A stretch of 64,000 bases of DNA. Source: Nocardia puris. Its GTDB lineage: Bacteria > Actinomycetota > Actinomycetes > Mycobacteriales > Mycobacteriaceae. The stretch is taken from contig NZ_QNRE01000003.1 in the NCBI RefSeq assembly GCF_003315035.1, forward strand, positions 124,001 through 188,000. Direction: 5' to 3'. This document shows positions 17,579 through 26,177 of this stretch, piece after piece. Made by a program: the position numbers and the translations under genes. Position 1 is the stretch's first letter. Each line of letters begins with the position of its first letter. Below the pieces are notes generated by a model. The model ran no database searches. It was not told where the DNA came from and saw only the letters and a program-made list of their open reading frames with translations.

Positions 17579-18793
17579 TCAGGATGCCTCCGTCGCGTTC
17601 CGTCGAGCGGTCGTTACGTCGAACTGGCCGGTGACGGCGGCGGTGATTAGGGCTTGTTTGCGCTCCAACAAGAGCTGCTTCGCAACAGCTATCTTATTCT
17701 GAAGCACGTCAGTCGCCGCAATCAACGATCCCATCGCATCTATATACGATTCAGGGGCATTCGGGATTGGCAACCTCTGACGCCTCAACTGTTCTCCGGT
17801 CAGATGCGGGATCGTAGCTACGTTCCCCTCGGCATAGAACACGCCGCACGATTTCGCGAACCTAAGCCAGTACATCAACCACTCGACGGGCAGGCCGGAG
17901 GACGAGCGAACACGATGAAGGGACTTCTGAAAGTAGCAATCAGCGATCCTTCCATCCCATACGGCGGCCTCGGCTACACCAGCACCACCCTCACATACCA
18001 GAAGGTCGCCCTCCCTCAATGAATACCTGCGCACCTCGTCCGCGCCGAATTCCATCGTCGAAACATCGTCGATATTTATGTGGAACCAGCCAACGTTCGC
18101 GTTTCTCAGATAGGGACGCTGCCTATCTCCGCTCGCACGTTCAGCATTAAGCATCTTCCCCAACTCAGTGTCGTAGTGCGCGTAAACTGGAGCGATCGCC
18201 CAGTGCTCAGGAATTTCGGGCAACCACTTCCATCCAGTCCTTTTTCTCGGACCACGAACTGACGATCCGGATAACATGGCGCCGATGGACGACAGCAGAT
18301 GTTCCGCCAAGGCCGACGCCTGTGCATCTCTCGACTGCGTAATACGATCGATGCGGGAGGTTTCGGCGTCGAGGAAGTCGGCGATGCGGCGCTGTTCGTC
18401 TAGTTCCGGCGGAGCAGGTACCAATGTCGTATACGCTACTTCTCTCGATAACCCCGGGACTCCAACATCCTGCGAAGCACCCTTAAAATTTACCGAATCA
18501 AGTGCGTAGTAGAGCCAGCGTAAGTCAACGGTTGTCAGTCGATCATTTATGAAGTAGGCCGTGTCGATCGCAAAACCATCACCGGGAACCCAATGTATCG
18601 ATCCATAGGATCCCTTCCGTCCCACAACAATCCCCGGACCACTGAAGTTTGCCTCGTCATGATACCCGGACACACCTCCCGAACCCACAACGGGAATCGT
18701 TCCTTCTCTCCTCGATTCAGACGACAACGCATCGCCGTAGGCGAGCCTCGCTATTCTTCTCAGCGGCACCCGCTCCACAGGTTTCACGCTCAC
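17579..18793 (-). CDS. hsdS: Type I restriction-modification specificity subunit S
   Basis: 404 residues. The GTG at 18791-18793 overlaps the hsdM stop (GTGA) and has GGGGGAGG upstream, so it is translationally coupled. It determines the DNA target of the HsdM/HsdR complex. Two target-recognition domains are visible. The first (about 10-150) contains IVVGRKGSYGSIHW and ends near the conserved helix ELDEQRRIADFLDAETSRID (about 155-175). The second (about 215-350) contains LLVCEGGAGVAEAAVW and ends in the second conserved helix (AATDVLQNKIAVAKQLLLER). These paired helices set the spacer of a bipartite recognition site. Codon use is less GC-biased than in hsdM, as is common for swapped specificity genes. 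Confidence 0.92.
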   Translation of the reverse strand: MSVKPVERVPLRRIARLAYGDALSSESRREGTIPVVGSGGVSGYHDEANFSGPGIVVGRKGSYGSIHWVPGDGFAIDTAYFINDRLTTVDLRWLYYALDSVNFKGASQDVGVPGLSREVAYTTLVPAPPELDEQRRIADFLDAETSRIDRITQSRDAQASALAEHLLSSIGAMLSGSSVRGPRKRTGWKWLPEIPEHWAIAPVYAHYDTELGKMLNAERASGDRQRPYLRNANVGWFHINIDDVSTMEFGADEVRRYSLREGDLLVCEGGAGVAEAAVWDGRIADCYFQKSLHRVRSSSGLPVEWLMYWLRFAKSCGVFYAEGNVATIPHLTGEQLRRQRLPIPNAPESYIDAMGSLIAATDVLQNKIAVAKQLLLERKQALITAAVTGQFDVTTARRNATEAS

Positions 18794-20781
18794 TGCGTAA
18801 CCTCCCCCAACAACTTCTGAATCTCCGTCTCCAACTCCCTCAACTCCGCATCGATCTCCTCCAGCGGACGCGGCGGCGTATACACGTAGAAGTGCCGGGT
18901 GAAGGGGATCTCGTACCCGATCTTCGTCTTGGAGTGGTCGATCCACGCGTCCGGTACGTGGGGCAGTACTTCGCGGGCCAAGTACTCGTCAACATCCTCG
19001 TCGAGGGGAACGTTCTCGTAGTCGCGGAGGTCGGGATCGGGTTCCGGTGCGCCTTTCAGGAGCTGGAGTTCACCCTCCGGGTCGCGCACGCCGAGCGCAT
19101 CACGGAGCGCCTTGGCGAACGGCGCCCCGGTGGGCCAGGGCTCGCCGGCGCCGACGACGGCGTCCTTCAACGCATTCACGGTGTCGGCCTTGGTTTTCCA
19201 CACCGAACCCACCAGCGGGGCCAGCAATCCGCGGAAGACCCCCGGGTCGGTGTACGCCTTGCGGACCGCGGCGGCGGAGACGAGTTGGTCGAGGGATTCC
19301 TCGGTGAGCTCGAAGCGCAGGCGCAGGGGGCGTTCGACGGTGATGCGGCGGTAGCCGAAGTCGTTATTGGCGAATACCTTCACCTTGCCGTGCAGGGGGT
19401 GGTCGGGGTCGGCGGCGACGTCGAGGGCGTCGCGGTAGAGAAGGGTGATCTCGTCGATCTGCTCCTTGCCCACGTACTTGCGCTTGTCGCCCAACGACTT
19501 GCGCATCTTCTGCCAGTAGTCGCGGGCGTCGAGCAGCACCACCTTGCCGCGGTGGTCGGGTGACTTGCGGTTGGTGAGGATCCAGAAGTACGTCGAGATG
19601 CCGGTGTTGTAGAACAGTTGATCCGGCAGGGCGACAATCGCTTCCAGCCAGTCGTTCTCGATGATCCACTTGCGGATGTTCGACTCACCCGACTCGGCGG
19701 CGCCGGTGAACAGCGGCGAACCGTTGAAGACGATCGCGACGCGACTGCCGCCGCCGTCGACGCCCACGGGCTTCATCTTCGAGATCATGTGCTGGAGGAA
19801 CAGCAGCGAGCCGTCGTTGATCCGGGGCAGTCCGGCACCGAAACGCCCTGCGTCGCCGAGGTTCTTGTGCTCCCACTCGACGTCCTCTTTCACCTTCTTC
19901 CACTCCACACCGAACGGCGGGTTGGCGAGCAGGTAGTCGGCGCGCAGGTGCTTGTGCCCGTCGTCGCTGAAGGAGTTGCCGAAGGCGATATTGTCGGGCA
20001 CCTGCCCCTTGATCATCAGGTCCGAGCGACAGATGGCCCATGATTCCGGGTTGAGTTCCTGGCCGTAAACCTCCACGCGCGCTTGGGGATTCATCGCCAG
20101 GATGTGTTCCTCGGCGGCACTGAGCATGCCGCCGGTGCCGCACGCGGGGTCGAGCACCTTGCGGGTGACGCCCGGAGTGCCGACCAGCTCGCCGTCGGGT
20201 GCGATCAGCAGGTTCACCATGAGCTCGATGACCTCGCGGGGCGTGAAGTGCTCACCGGCCGTCTCGTTGGACTGCTCGGCGAATCGCCGGATCAGCTCCT
20301 CGAACACGTAGCCCATGTTGTGGTTCGACACCACGTCGGGCCGCAAATCCAGATCCGCGAACCTGCCGATCACCTGATACAGCAGATTCGCACTGTCGAG
20401 CCGCTTCACCTGTTGGGCGAATTCGTACTTCTCCAGCACCTCGCGGGCGTTCTCGGAGAAGCCGCCGATGTAGTTGATCATGTTCTTCGCGGCGTGCCCC
20501 GAATCGGCCAGGATGCTCTTCAAGGTCAACGGGGTGACGTTGTAGAAGCTGGTCCCGGATGCCTTGCGCAGGAACGGATCCAGATCCAGATCGCTGTCCT
20601 TGCGCGCCTCGACCACCGCGGACACCTTCTCCCGCGTCGGCTCCAGCACGCATTCCAACCGCCGCAACACCGTGAACGGCAGGATCACCTTGCCGTAGTC
20701 GGACTGCTTGTAGTCACCGCGCAACAGATCGGCCACCGACCACGCGTGGTTGGCCAGTTCGGTGTGCTTGTTGGTGTTCAC
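18790..20781 (-). CDS. hsdM: Type I restriction-modification DNA methyltransferase subunit M
   Basis: 663 residues from GTG 20779-20781, overlapping the stop of the upstream methyltransferase (GTGA), with AGGTAGGA ahead of it. The HsdM N-terminal domain starts with ELANHAWSVADLLRGDYKQS. The N6-adenine methyltransferase core has SAM-binding motif I LDPACGTGGML (210-220) and the catalytic motif NPPFG (287-291), preceded by GEHFTPREVIELMVNLL (177-193). It is longer than E. coli HsdM (529 aa) through a C-terminal extension of about 130 residues. With HsdS it would methylate adenines in the recognition site and protect self DNA. Confidence 0.94.
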   Translation of the reverse strand: MNTNKHTELANHAWSVADLLRGDYKQSDYGKVILPFTVLRRLECVLEPTREKVSAVVEARKDSDLDLDPFLRKASGTSFYNVTPLTLKSILADSGHAAKNMINYIGGFSENAREVLEKYEFAQQVKRLDSANLLYQVIGRFADLDLRPDVVSNHNMGYVFEELIRRFAEQSNETAGEHFTPREVIELMVNLLIAPDGELVGTPGVTRKVLDPACGTGGMLSAAEEHILAMNPQARVEVYGQELNPESWAICRSDLMIKGQVPDNIAFGNSFSDDGHKHLRADYLLANPPFGVEWKKVKEDVEWEHKNLGDAGRFGAGLPRINDGSLLFLQHMISKMKPVGVDGGGSRVAIVFNGSPLFTGAAESGESNIRKWIIENDWLEAIVALPDQLFYNTGISTYFWILTNRKSPDHRGKVVLLDARDYWQKMRKSLGDKRKYVGKEQIDEITLLYRDALDVAADPDHPLHGKVKVFANNDFGYRRITVERPLRLRFELTEESLDQLVSAAAVRKAYTDPGVFRGLLAPLVGSVWKTKADTVNALKDAVVGAGEPWPTGAPFAKALRDALGVRDPEGELQLLKGAPEPDPDLRDYENVPLDEDVDEYLAREVLPHVPDAWIDHSKTKIGYEIPFTRHFYVYTPPRPLEEIDAELRELETEIQKLLGEVTQ

Positions 20782-22769
20782 TTCCTACCTTTCGAAGGTA
20801 TGGCGGGAGGTTCGAGGGCGCCCGCGGTGAGGCCGGTATGGACGAGCTCGCCGATCCGATCGGCGAGTTCGGCGGTGCGGCGCCCGGAGGCATGCAGCTC
20901 GTGCAGGAGGCGGAACGCCGCACCGTAGCGCTGCTGCGCGGGCAGGGGCAGCAAGGGGATGCGCAAGCGGTTCGGCACCACCCGGACGACGGTGGCGCCC
21001 ATCAACGCGCCGGAGTTCTCCGGGCTGCCGGTGAAACCGGCGACGAACCACGGGTCCAGGCGCTGCGGGTCGACGCGCAGGACGAACAGCCCGGGACCGA
21101 GCACCGCGCCCACCCAATCGTCCTGTGCGACAACGCCGACGGGCGCGTTCCCCCGGTGCGACCGGGATTCCTGCAAGACCACGTCGCCGGGCTCGATCCG
21201 GATGATCGCCGTGGACCAACTGTCATCGACGATCTCCGACGGCGCACTTGCGCTCGCGACATCCGCCGATCGCAGAACCGGTAGGCCGAGTTCATCCTCG
21301 GCCGGCTCGGCGTCGGCCCCCAGTGGACGTGTGAGGACGCGCAGCGCACCGCCGTTGACCAGGTCACCCACCGTGGCGGTCCGCCACGTCAGTCCTTGCA
21401 GGGCGGACAAGTCGCGTAGGTTGTCGGCAGCCGATCGCAGCACCGCCAGGTATCCACTCAGATCATCGAAGGCTCGCTCGGCTTGCGCGACGGCGCGGTC
21501 GGCGTCGACCGGTGCTCGCACGTAGCGAGCCGGCGTCAGATCCACCTCCTCGCCCAGCACATCCATCACGCGCACCACCGCCGCCACATCGGGAACGGTA
21601 GCCGCCTGTATCTCACCCCGGGCGTAGGCGTGCCAGGCGGCGAGCACAGTGTGCGCCAGACGATCCCAGGTCCCGCCGGCCCGCGCGTCGTCGTCCAGGC
21701 GCGCGGTGTCCATGAGCAGCAGGTCCTCGGGCTGCGGCTCACCGTCGACCGGACGGCGCAGGACCCACAGCTGCAACGCGACTTGACGAGGTGGAGCGGC
21801 GCCGGCCGGCAGCCCGATGACCGCACGTAATGCCCCCGCGCGCAAGAGATTCGTGCGGATCTTCCGGCCCGCGGCACGCATCGCCACCGATGGTGGCAGC
21901 AACAGGACCGCGACACCTCCGGGACGAAGGTGCGCGAGGGCGTGCTGGACCCACGCCATCTCGGATTCGTAGCGCGACGGCGCGCCGTACTCCCAGCGCG
22001 GATCCAAGGCGACCTCATCGGCGCCCCAGTCCCGCACGCCGTAGGGCGGGTTGGTTACGACGGCGTCGACCTCGAGGCCGGAAAAGGCGTCCCCGGTCAG
22101 GCTGTCGCCCAACCTGATCGTCGATTCGGCGGTGGGCGCGACCATGGACAGCAGCGCCTCTGCGCGGACGGCCTGCAAACGGTGCACGTCCTGCCCGTAA
22201 CAGGCCTTGGCGCCCGCCTCGGCCGCGACGCGTAGCAACGTTCCGCTGCCGCACGCGGGATCGAGCACTTCGGCGGGTGGTTTGCCGTCCACGCTGAGCA
22301 ACTCGACCATCAGCCGGGCCACCGGCGGCGGCGTAGCGTACGCACCTGTCTTCGCGGTCTCGCCGAGCCCCCGTTCGGCGAGCAGATCCAGGATCCGCTC
22401 GGGGGTTTCGTCACGGATCGCCGCGCGCAGGGCACGAACGAGATCGTCGTCCTGCAGAACCGCCCGATCGGGAACCTTGCCCGCCACGATCCCCGGTAGC
22501 ACCTCGATCAGCACGGCGATGTCGTCGGGTGCGACGCGGGTGTGCAGCATCGCGCGCAACTCCCGCACCGGCGACTCCGCGGGCGCGAGTCCGTGCTCCC
22601 GGATCCATTGCTGCACACGAGGCAGATCGAAGAGCGGCCGCGATTCGCTACCACCCGCCGGCGCCGGAAAGTCGGGGTAGCGCCTACGCCAGTTGCTCAC
22701 GGTGGCTCGGGTGACCCCGGTCAGCCGGGCGATCTCCGCGGCGGTGACCAGTGGGGTGACTTCGGACAT
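20778..22769 (-). CDS. N6-adenine DNA methyltransferase with N-terminal HTH and C-terminal specificity-like region
   Basis: 663 residues from ATG 22767-22769, behind GAGGAGGGG. Three parts are visible. A MerR-like helix-turn-helix (about 9-35) reads AAEIARLTGVTRATVSNW. A methyltransferase core has motif I LDPACGSGTLL (169-179) and catalytic NPPYG (240-244). The C-terminal ~200 residues resemble a target-recognition half plus the conserved HsdS helix (LPLPAQQRYGAAFRLLHELH). It is the first gene of a GTGA-coupled operon with hsdM and hsdS, so two different M-type proteins are made together. The HTH may bind the inverted repeat upstream of its own gene. It may be a solitary methylase, a type IIG-like enzyme or a regulator. 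Confidence 0.82.
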   Translation of the reverse strand: MSEVTPLVTAAEIARLTGVTRATVSNWRRRYPDFPAPAGGSESRPLFDLPRVQQWIREHGLAPAESPVRELRAMLHTRVAPDDIAVLIEVLPGIVAGKVPDRAVLQDDDLVRALRAAIRDETPERILDLLAERGLGETAKTGAYATPPPVARLMVELLSVDGKPPAEVLDPACGSGTLLRVAAEAGAKACYGQDVHRLQAVRAEALLSMVAPTAESTIRLGDSLTGDAFSGLEVDAVVTNPPYGVRDWGADEVALDPRWEYGAPSRYESEMAWVQHALAHLRPGGVAVLLLPPSVAMRAAGRKIRTNLLRAGALRAVIGLPAGAAPPRQVALQLWVLRRPVDGEPQPEDLLLMDTARLDDDARAGGTWDRLAHTVLAAWHAYARGEIQAATVPDVAAVVRVMDVLGEEVDLTPARYVRAPVDADRAVAQAERAFDDLSGYLAVLRSAADNLRDLSALQGLTWRTATVGDLVNGGALRVLTRPLGADAEPAEDELGLPVLRSADVASASAPSEIVDDSWSTAIIRIEPGDVVLQESRSHRGNAPVGVVAQDDWVGAVLGPGLFVLRVDPQRLDPWFVAGFTGSPENSGALMGATVVRVVPNRLRIPLLPLPAQQRYGAAFRLLHELHASGRRTAELADRIGELVHTGLTAGALEPPAIPSKGRK

Positions 22770-22815
22770 GCCCCTCCTCTCGTATCGAACCAGCATCGTT
22801 CACACGATCCAGTAA

Positions 22816-22839
22816 GTCAATCTTCGGATTTCGATTGAC
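22816..22839. promoter_or_regulatory. Inverted repeat upstream of the methyltransferase operon
   Basis: GTCAATC (22816-22822) pairs with GATTGAC (22833-22839) around a 10-nt spacer. Read on the minus strand, one arm overlaps a TTGACT hexamer that could serve as the -35 of the operon. The position suggests an operator, perhaps for the helix-turn-helix of the first gene product. Confidence 0.45.
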
Positions 22840-22938
22840 GATGTTTTACCGATCGCATACGCTGGCACACGCCACACCGACGACGGTGTGCTCAGCCCTC
22901 CCGGTCCGGGAGACCCTCTGCACGACAGGAGCTTTCGC

Positions 22939-23241
22939 ATGTCCACCACCGCTGTCCGACTCGTCGCCACGGCCGCCGCCTGCGCGGCGCTCGCCGTCCT
23001 CGGCACCGCCACCGCCGGTGGCGCCCAGGCCGCAACCCACCTGCGGCACTACTCCGGCCCCGGCGCGCAGTACGCGTGCAACGCCGACAAGGCGGCGCTG
23101 GGAAGCGTTCCCGGCTCGGTGGTGCTGTGCGACCGGTTGAACAACGGCGTCTACCGCCTGTCGGTGGTACCGCACCAGGAGATTCCGCTGCACCTGCTGC
23201 TGCTCGGCGTCACCGGCAGCTTCGACGGACTGTCGTCCTAG
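22939..23241 (+). CDS. Small secreted protein
   Basis: 100 residues from ATG 22939, chosen for the upstream AGGAG. A classic Sec signal peptide spans about residues 1-30 (STTAVRLVATAAACAALAVL, cleavage near GAQA-AT). The mature part of about 70 residues has two Cys that could form a disulfide (YACNADK and VLCDRLN). No family is recognised. It is transcribed away from the methyltransferase operon and ends 39 bp before the next gene on the same strand. Confidence 0.7.
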   Translation: MSTTAVRLVATAAACAALAVLGTATAGGAQAATHLRHYSGPGAQYACNADKAALGSVPGSVVLCDRLNNGVYRLSVVPHQEIPLHLLLLGVTGSFDGLSS

Positions 23242-23280
23242 CCGCGTCACCCGGCCGCACAGGAACAGAAGGAGGAGGCA

Positions 23281-23868
23281 ATGACCGGTCAGCGACAGCG
23301 GCGTGGCCTGCGCCGCGCCGACGGCGCCCTGCTGGTGCGGTCGGGCGCCGAGCTGCGGAAGACACGAGCGCGCATCCCGGCAACACGGTGCATCGGCGGC
23401 GGTAAGCGCAGATACTTCACTCGGGGCGATGCGGAACTCGTGCTCGCCTCCCTCGATCGGGACGATCCGCGCCGGCGCGAGCGGCGCGCGTACCGCTGTC
23501 CGATGTGCCACGGGTGGCATTTGACCAGCCGAACTCTCGCGCAGCACCGGGCCGAACAGCTCGCAGCGGCCCACTCGAGCGATTCGGTCGTGCACGACGG
23601 GGAGTTGCACGACCACACACCGCGCCCGGTCCGGGGCCAAAGGGCCGACCCAGTTCGCGAGAACACGCGCACCGCACCGGCAGATCCCGCTAGGCAGGTA
23701 CCCACTCCCGCGGAGGTGGCCGCACGCACCGCGGCATTGCGGCGCCGGCGCGTCGAAGCAACTGAATCACCCGTGCCGCCACGTTCCGTCCGGAACAACC
23801 GGATCGCGAAACTGCTGCGAACAGCGATCACCCGGCTGACACGTATCGCGCCGCGTCGGGGTCGCTGA
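23281..23868 (+). CDS. Hypothetical protein with a Cys/His motif (YRCPMCHGWH)
   Basis: 195 residues, ATG at 23281 behind GGAGGAGG. The middle contains RYFTRGDAELVLASL and then YRCPMCHGWHLTSR, a short Cys-x2-Cys-H-x2-H cluster (about residues 77-83) with an additional Cys at CIGGG (about 38), possibly a small zinc site. The rest is basic and low in complexity, ending in a strongly positive tail, which fits nucleic-acid binding. Similar short CPxCxxWH proteins occur in actinobacterial mobile elements, but no function can be named. Confidence 0.6.
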   Translation: MTGQRQRRGLRRADGALLVRSGAELRKTRARIPATRCIGGGKRRYFTRGDAELVLASLDRDDPRRRERRAYRCPMCHGWHLTSRTLAQHRAEQLAAAHSSDSVVHDGELHDHTPRPVRGQRADPVRENTRTAPADPARQVPTPAEVAARTAALRRRRVEATESPVPPRSVRNNRIAKLLRTAITRLTRIAPRRGR

Positions 23869-23974
23869 CCCGCACAACTCCCACCGCGCACGCACCGACC
23901 GCCACACCGGGCGGCCGGTGGACCGAACGCGCCCTCGTCATCCCCCGGCCTCACCTGATCGGAGCGACCGAGCC

Positions 23975-24529
23975 ATGCCCATCGAACCCGTAAATTCCTC
24001 CTACACAACACCTCTCGCTGTCGTCGATCGCGAGGACGATCACCTGATCGTCTGGCACGTCCAGACGGGACATACGAATGGACTCTCCCGCCTGGCCGGG
24101 GCGTGGGTCCTCGACGCGAGTGAGCTGCACCGCCTGCGCGGCTTGATCACCGAACGGCCGGGAGTGCGGTGCGCGCCGGAACTCGAGATGCCCACGGAAC
24201 TCTCGTTCACCACCGAGATCGACGCGGATGCCACGGTACGGGCCGTGCGCGCGGAGGTCGCGGCGCTGGCCCAACGAGCGGCCGAGCACGTCGCGAACGC
24301 GAAAACCCGCCTCGTGGAGCCTGATTGGCCCGACCTGCCGCACCCGGCGGAGGCGAAGGCCGTCTCGCCACCGGACACCCGCGTCACCCGCGCCCTGCGC
24401 ATGGCACACGGATTCGCCGAGCTCGCCGACGCCTGGGCCGCCTGCGAGGCCCTGCGCCTCACCCGCGAGTACCTGATCCCCCTCGGCGGGCCGGTCGCCC
24501 GCCCACTCCCCTTGGAGGAAATCCGATGA
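23975..24529 (+). CDS. Hypothetical protein upstream of a DnaQ-like exonuclease
   Basis: 184 residues from ATG 23975; the frame is open further upstream but looks non-coding. The first half is beta-rich (TPLAVVDREDDHLIVWHVQT, RLAGAWVLDASELHRLRGL). The second half is helical (ATVRAVRAEVAALAQRAAEH, ALRMAHGFAELADAWAACEA). No motif is recognised. Its stop overlaps the exonuclease start (ATGA at 24526-24529), so the products are probably made in proportion and may act together. Confidence 0.6.
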   Translation: MPIEPVNSSYTTPLAVVDREDDHLIVWHVQTGHTNGLSRLAGAWVLDASELHRLRGLITERPGVRCAPELEMPTELSFTTEIDADATVRAVRAEVAALAQRAAEHVANAKTRLVEPDWPDLPHPAEAKAVSPPDTRVTRALRMAHGFAELADAWAACEALRLTREYLIPLGGPVARPLPLEEIR

Positions 24530-25122
24530 CCCGTGAATTGTCCTTCGCCGCGCTCGATGTCGAGACGGCAAATCCGAAGCGCGGCAGCATCTGCGCGATC
24601 GGGGTAACCGTGGTGCAGGACGGCGTGCGTGTCGCGTCGCGTTCCTGGCTGTGCCGGCCGCCCGCGCCCGTGTCGGACTTCGCGCCGCTTCAGGTCCGCA
24701 TCCACGGCATCACGCCGAATGCGGTCGCCGGTGAGCCGTCCTTCGCGCAGCGCTGGCCGGAGGTGCTGTCGGTCATCGACGGGCTGCCGGTTGTCGCGCA
24801 CAACGCCGACTTCGACATCAGTGCCGTGACGCAAGCCTGCGGTCACAGCGGAATCCCGCTTCCCTCTTGGGACTACGGGTGCACGAAGGTCTGGTCGCAG
24901 CGCACGCTCGGCCTGCCCGACCACAAGCTGAAGACGGTCGCGAACCGCCTGGGTGTCCGGGTGGACCACCATCACCACGCGGGCGACGATGCGCGTGTAG
25001 CCGCGGAGATCGCCGTCGGGCTCGCCACCCTCACCAGTGCCGAGAACCTGCCCGACCTGGCCAGGGCTTGCGGTACGCGACTCGGGCGCATGAGCCCGTC
25101 CGGCGTGCGGGGATGCCGATGA
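24526..25122 (+). CDS. DnaQ-like 3'-5' exonuclease (DEDDh family)
   Basis: 198 residues, ATG at 24526, with GGAGGAA upstream. The DEDDh exonuclease motifs are complete: Exo I ALDVETANP (Asp11, Glu13), Exo II VVAHNADFDISAV, and Exo III HHAGDDARVAAEI with the His-x4-Asp spacing. It would hydrolyse DNA or RNA from the 3' end using two metal ions. It resembles stand-alone DNA polymerase III epsilon-like proteins rather than the replicative subunit. It is the middle gene of three with 4-bp overlaps. Confidence 0.88.
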   Translation: MTRELSFAALDVETANPKRGSICAIGVTVVQDGVRVASRSWLCRPPAPVSDFAPLQVRIHGITPNAVAGEPSFAQRWPEVLSVIDGLPVVAHNADFDISAVTQACGHSGIPLPSWDYGCTKVWSQRTLGLPDHKLKTVANRLGVRVDHHHHAGDDARVAAEIAVGLATLTSAENLPDLARACGTRLGRMSPSGVRGCR

Positions 25123-25691
25123 GCGGGGCGGACAGCGCGATCGATGCGCTCACGGTGCCGCGCAGGCGCGACCTGCGCGGGATCAAGGCCACCCTCGCCG
25201 GCATCGTCCCCGGCGACACCGTGGCGGCGACCTTTCGCTCGGATCTGTTCGGCCCCTTCGTCCTCACCGGACGGGTAGTCGAGTCCGGGTCGACCGGCGG
25301 GCTGCTCGTCGGTGGTGTCCACCTCGACACCGGGAACCGCAACCCGGTGCCCGAGCTGTGCCGGCTGGCTGTGCTCGACGAGGCGTCGACCGAGACCGCG
25401 GCGGAGACGGTGCCCCAGCGTGTGTCGCTCCGGCACGGCGACGTGATCCGCGCGGCATTCGTGCAGGCCCCGTACGACGCGTTCGAGATCACCGGATTCG
25501 CCGTCCAGGCAAGGGCGAACGGCGACGTGTTCGCCGTCGGCGGCGGGTGGTTCCTCACCGAATCCGGCGGGATGGTGCGTGCCCGGCGAGTCCTGGTCGT
25601 CGACGTGCTGTGCCGGGCCGAGTTCCACCGGCTGCCGGTGCCCGCGCCCATCGACCGGTGGCCCGAACCGACCGGAGATCTCGACGCCTGA
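25119..25691 (+). CDS. Hypothetical protein coupled to the DnaQ-like exonuclease
   Basis: 190 residues, ATG at 25119 overlapping the exonuclease stop (ATGA). It is beta-rich with two similar segments: TVAATFRSDLFGPFVLTGRV and DVIRAAFVQAPYDAFEITGF. Each is followed by a Gly-rich turn and a hydrophobic strand (GGLLVGGVHLDTG, DVFAVGGGWFLTE). This suggests an internally duplicated small beta domain of unknown function. There is no signal peptide. Confidence 0.6.
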   Translation: MSGADSAIDALTVPRRRDLRGIKATLAGIVPGDTVAATFRSDLFGPFVLTGRVVESGSTGGLLVGGVHLDTGNRNPVPELCRLAVLDEASTETAAETVPQRVSLRHGDVIRAAFVQAPYDAFEITGFAVQARANGDVFAVGGGWFLTESGGMVRARRVLVVDVLCRAEFHRLPVPAPIDRWPEPTGDLDA

Positions 25692-25765
25692 GCGGCCTCG
25701 TACGCACCACCGCGCAGCCGCGAATCGACAGTCCACATCCAACACCTAGTGAAAGTCACACTCCC

Positions 25766-26113
25766 ATGCGCAAATTCATCATGTCCCTCCTCGCCGTCAC
25801 CGCCGTGCTCCTCGGCGGCGCACCCGTCGCGGTCGCCGCGCCCGCCGACAGCGGCTCGGCCAGTGGCAGTTTCGGACCGGCGCGCAGCGCCGCGGATCGG
25901 CAGTTCCTGCGGCAGAGCTACTACGACGACGAGAGTTGGTCGGTGCAGGATGCCGCGATCAGCCTGGCGCACAGCCAGTGCCGGTGGCTCGATGCCCACG
26001 GCAGCACTGCGGCCAATCGGATCCGCCTCGCCGAACGCTCGCGCGACGCCGTCGAGTACCCGTACCTGTTCCTGAACGCGGCGATCGAGGCCTACTGCCC
26101 GTGGAACGGCTGA
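25766..26113 (+). CDS. Secreted DUF732-like protein
   Basis: 115 residues from ATG 25766. The signal peptide MRKFIMSLLAVTAVLLGGA ends near AVAAP (residues 21-25). The mature part matches the mycobacterial DUF732 layout: FLRQSYYDDESW, helix AAISLAHSQCRWLD, and the terminal AIEAYCPW, with the two Cys expected to form a disulfide. The family is exported, is common in Nocardia and Mycobacterium, and has no established biochemical role. Upstream ribosome-binding sequence is weak. Confidence 0.7.
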   Translation: MRKFIMSLLAVTAVLLGGAPVAVAAPADSGSASGSFGPARSAADRQFLRQSYYDDESWSVQDAAISLAHSQCRWLDAHGSTAANRIRLAERSRDAVEYPYLFLNAAIEAYCPWNG

Positions 26114-26177
26114 GGCCCGACAGGCACTCGACCGCACCCACTTCACAGCTCCCGACAACCCCTGACGAGGAATCGCC

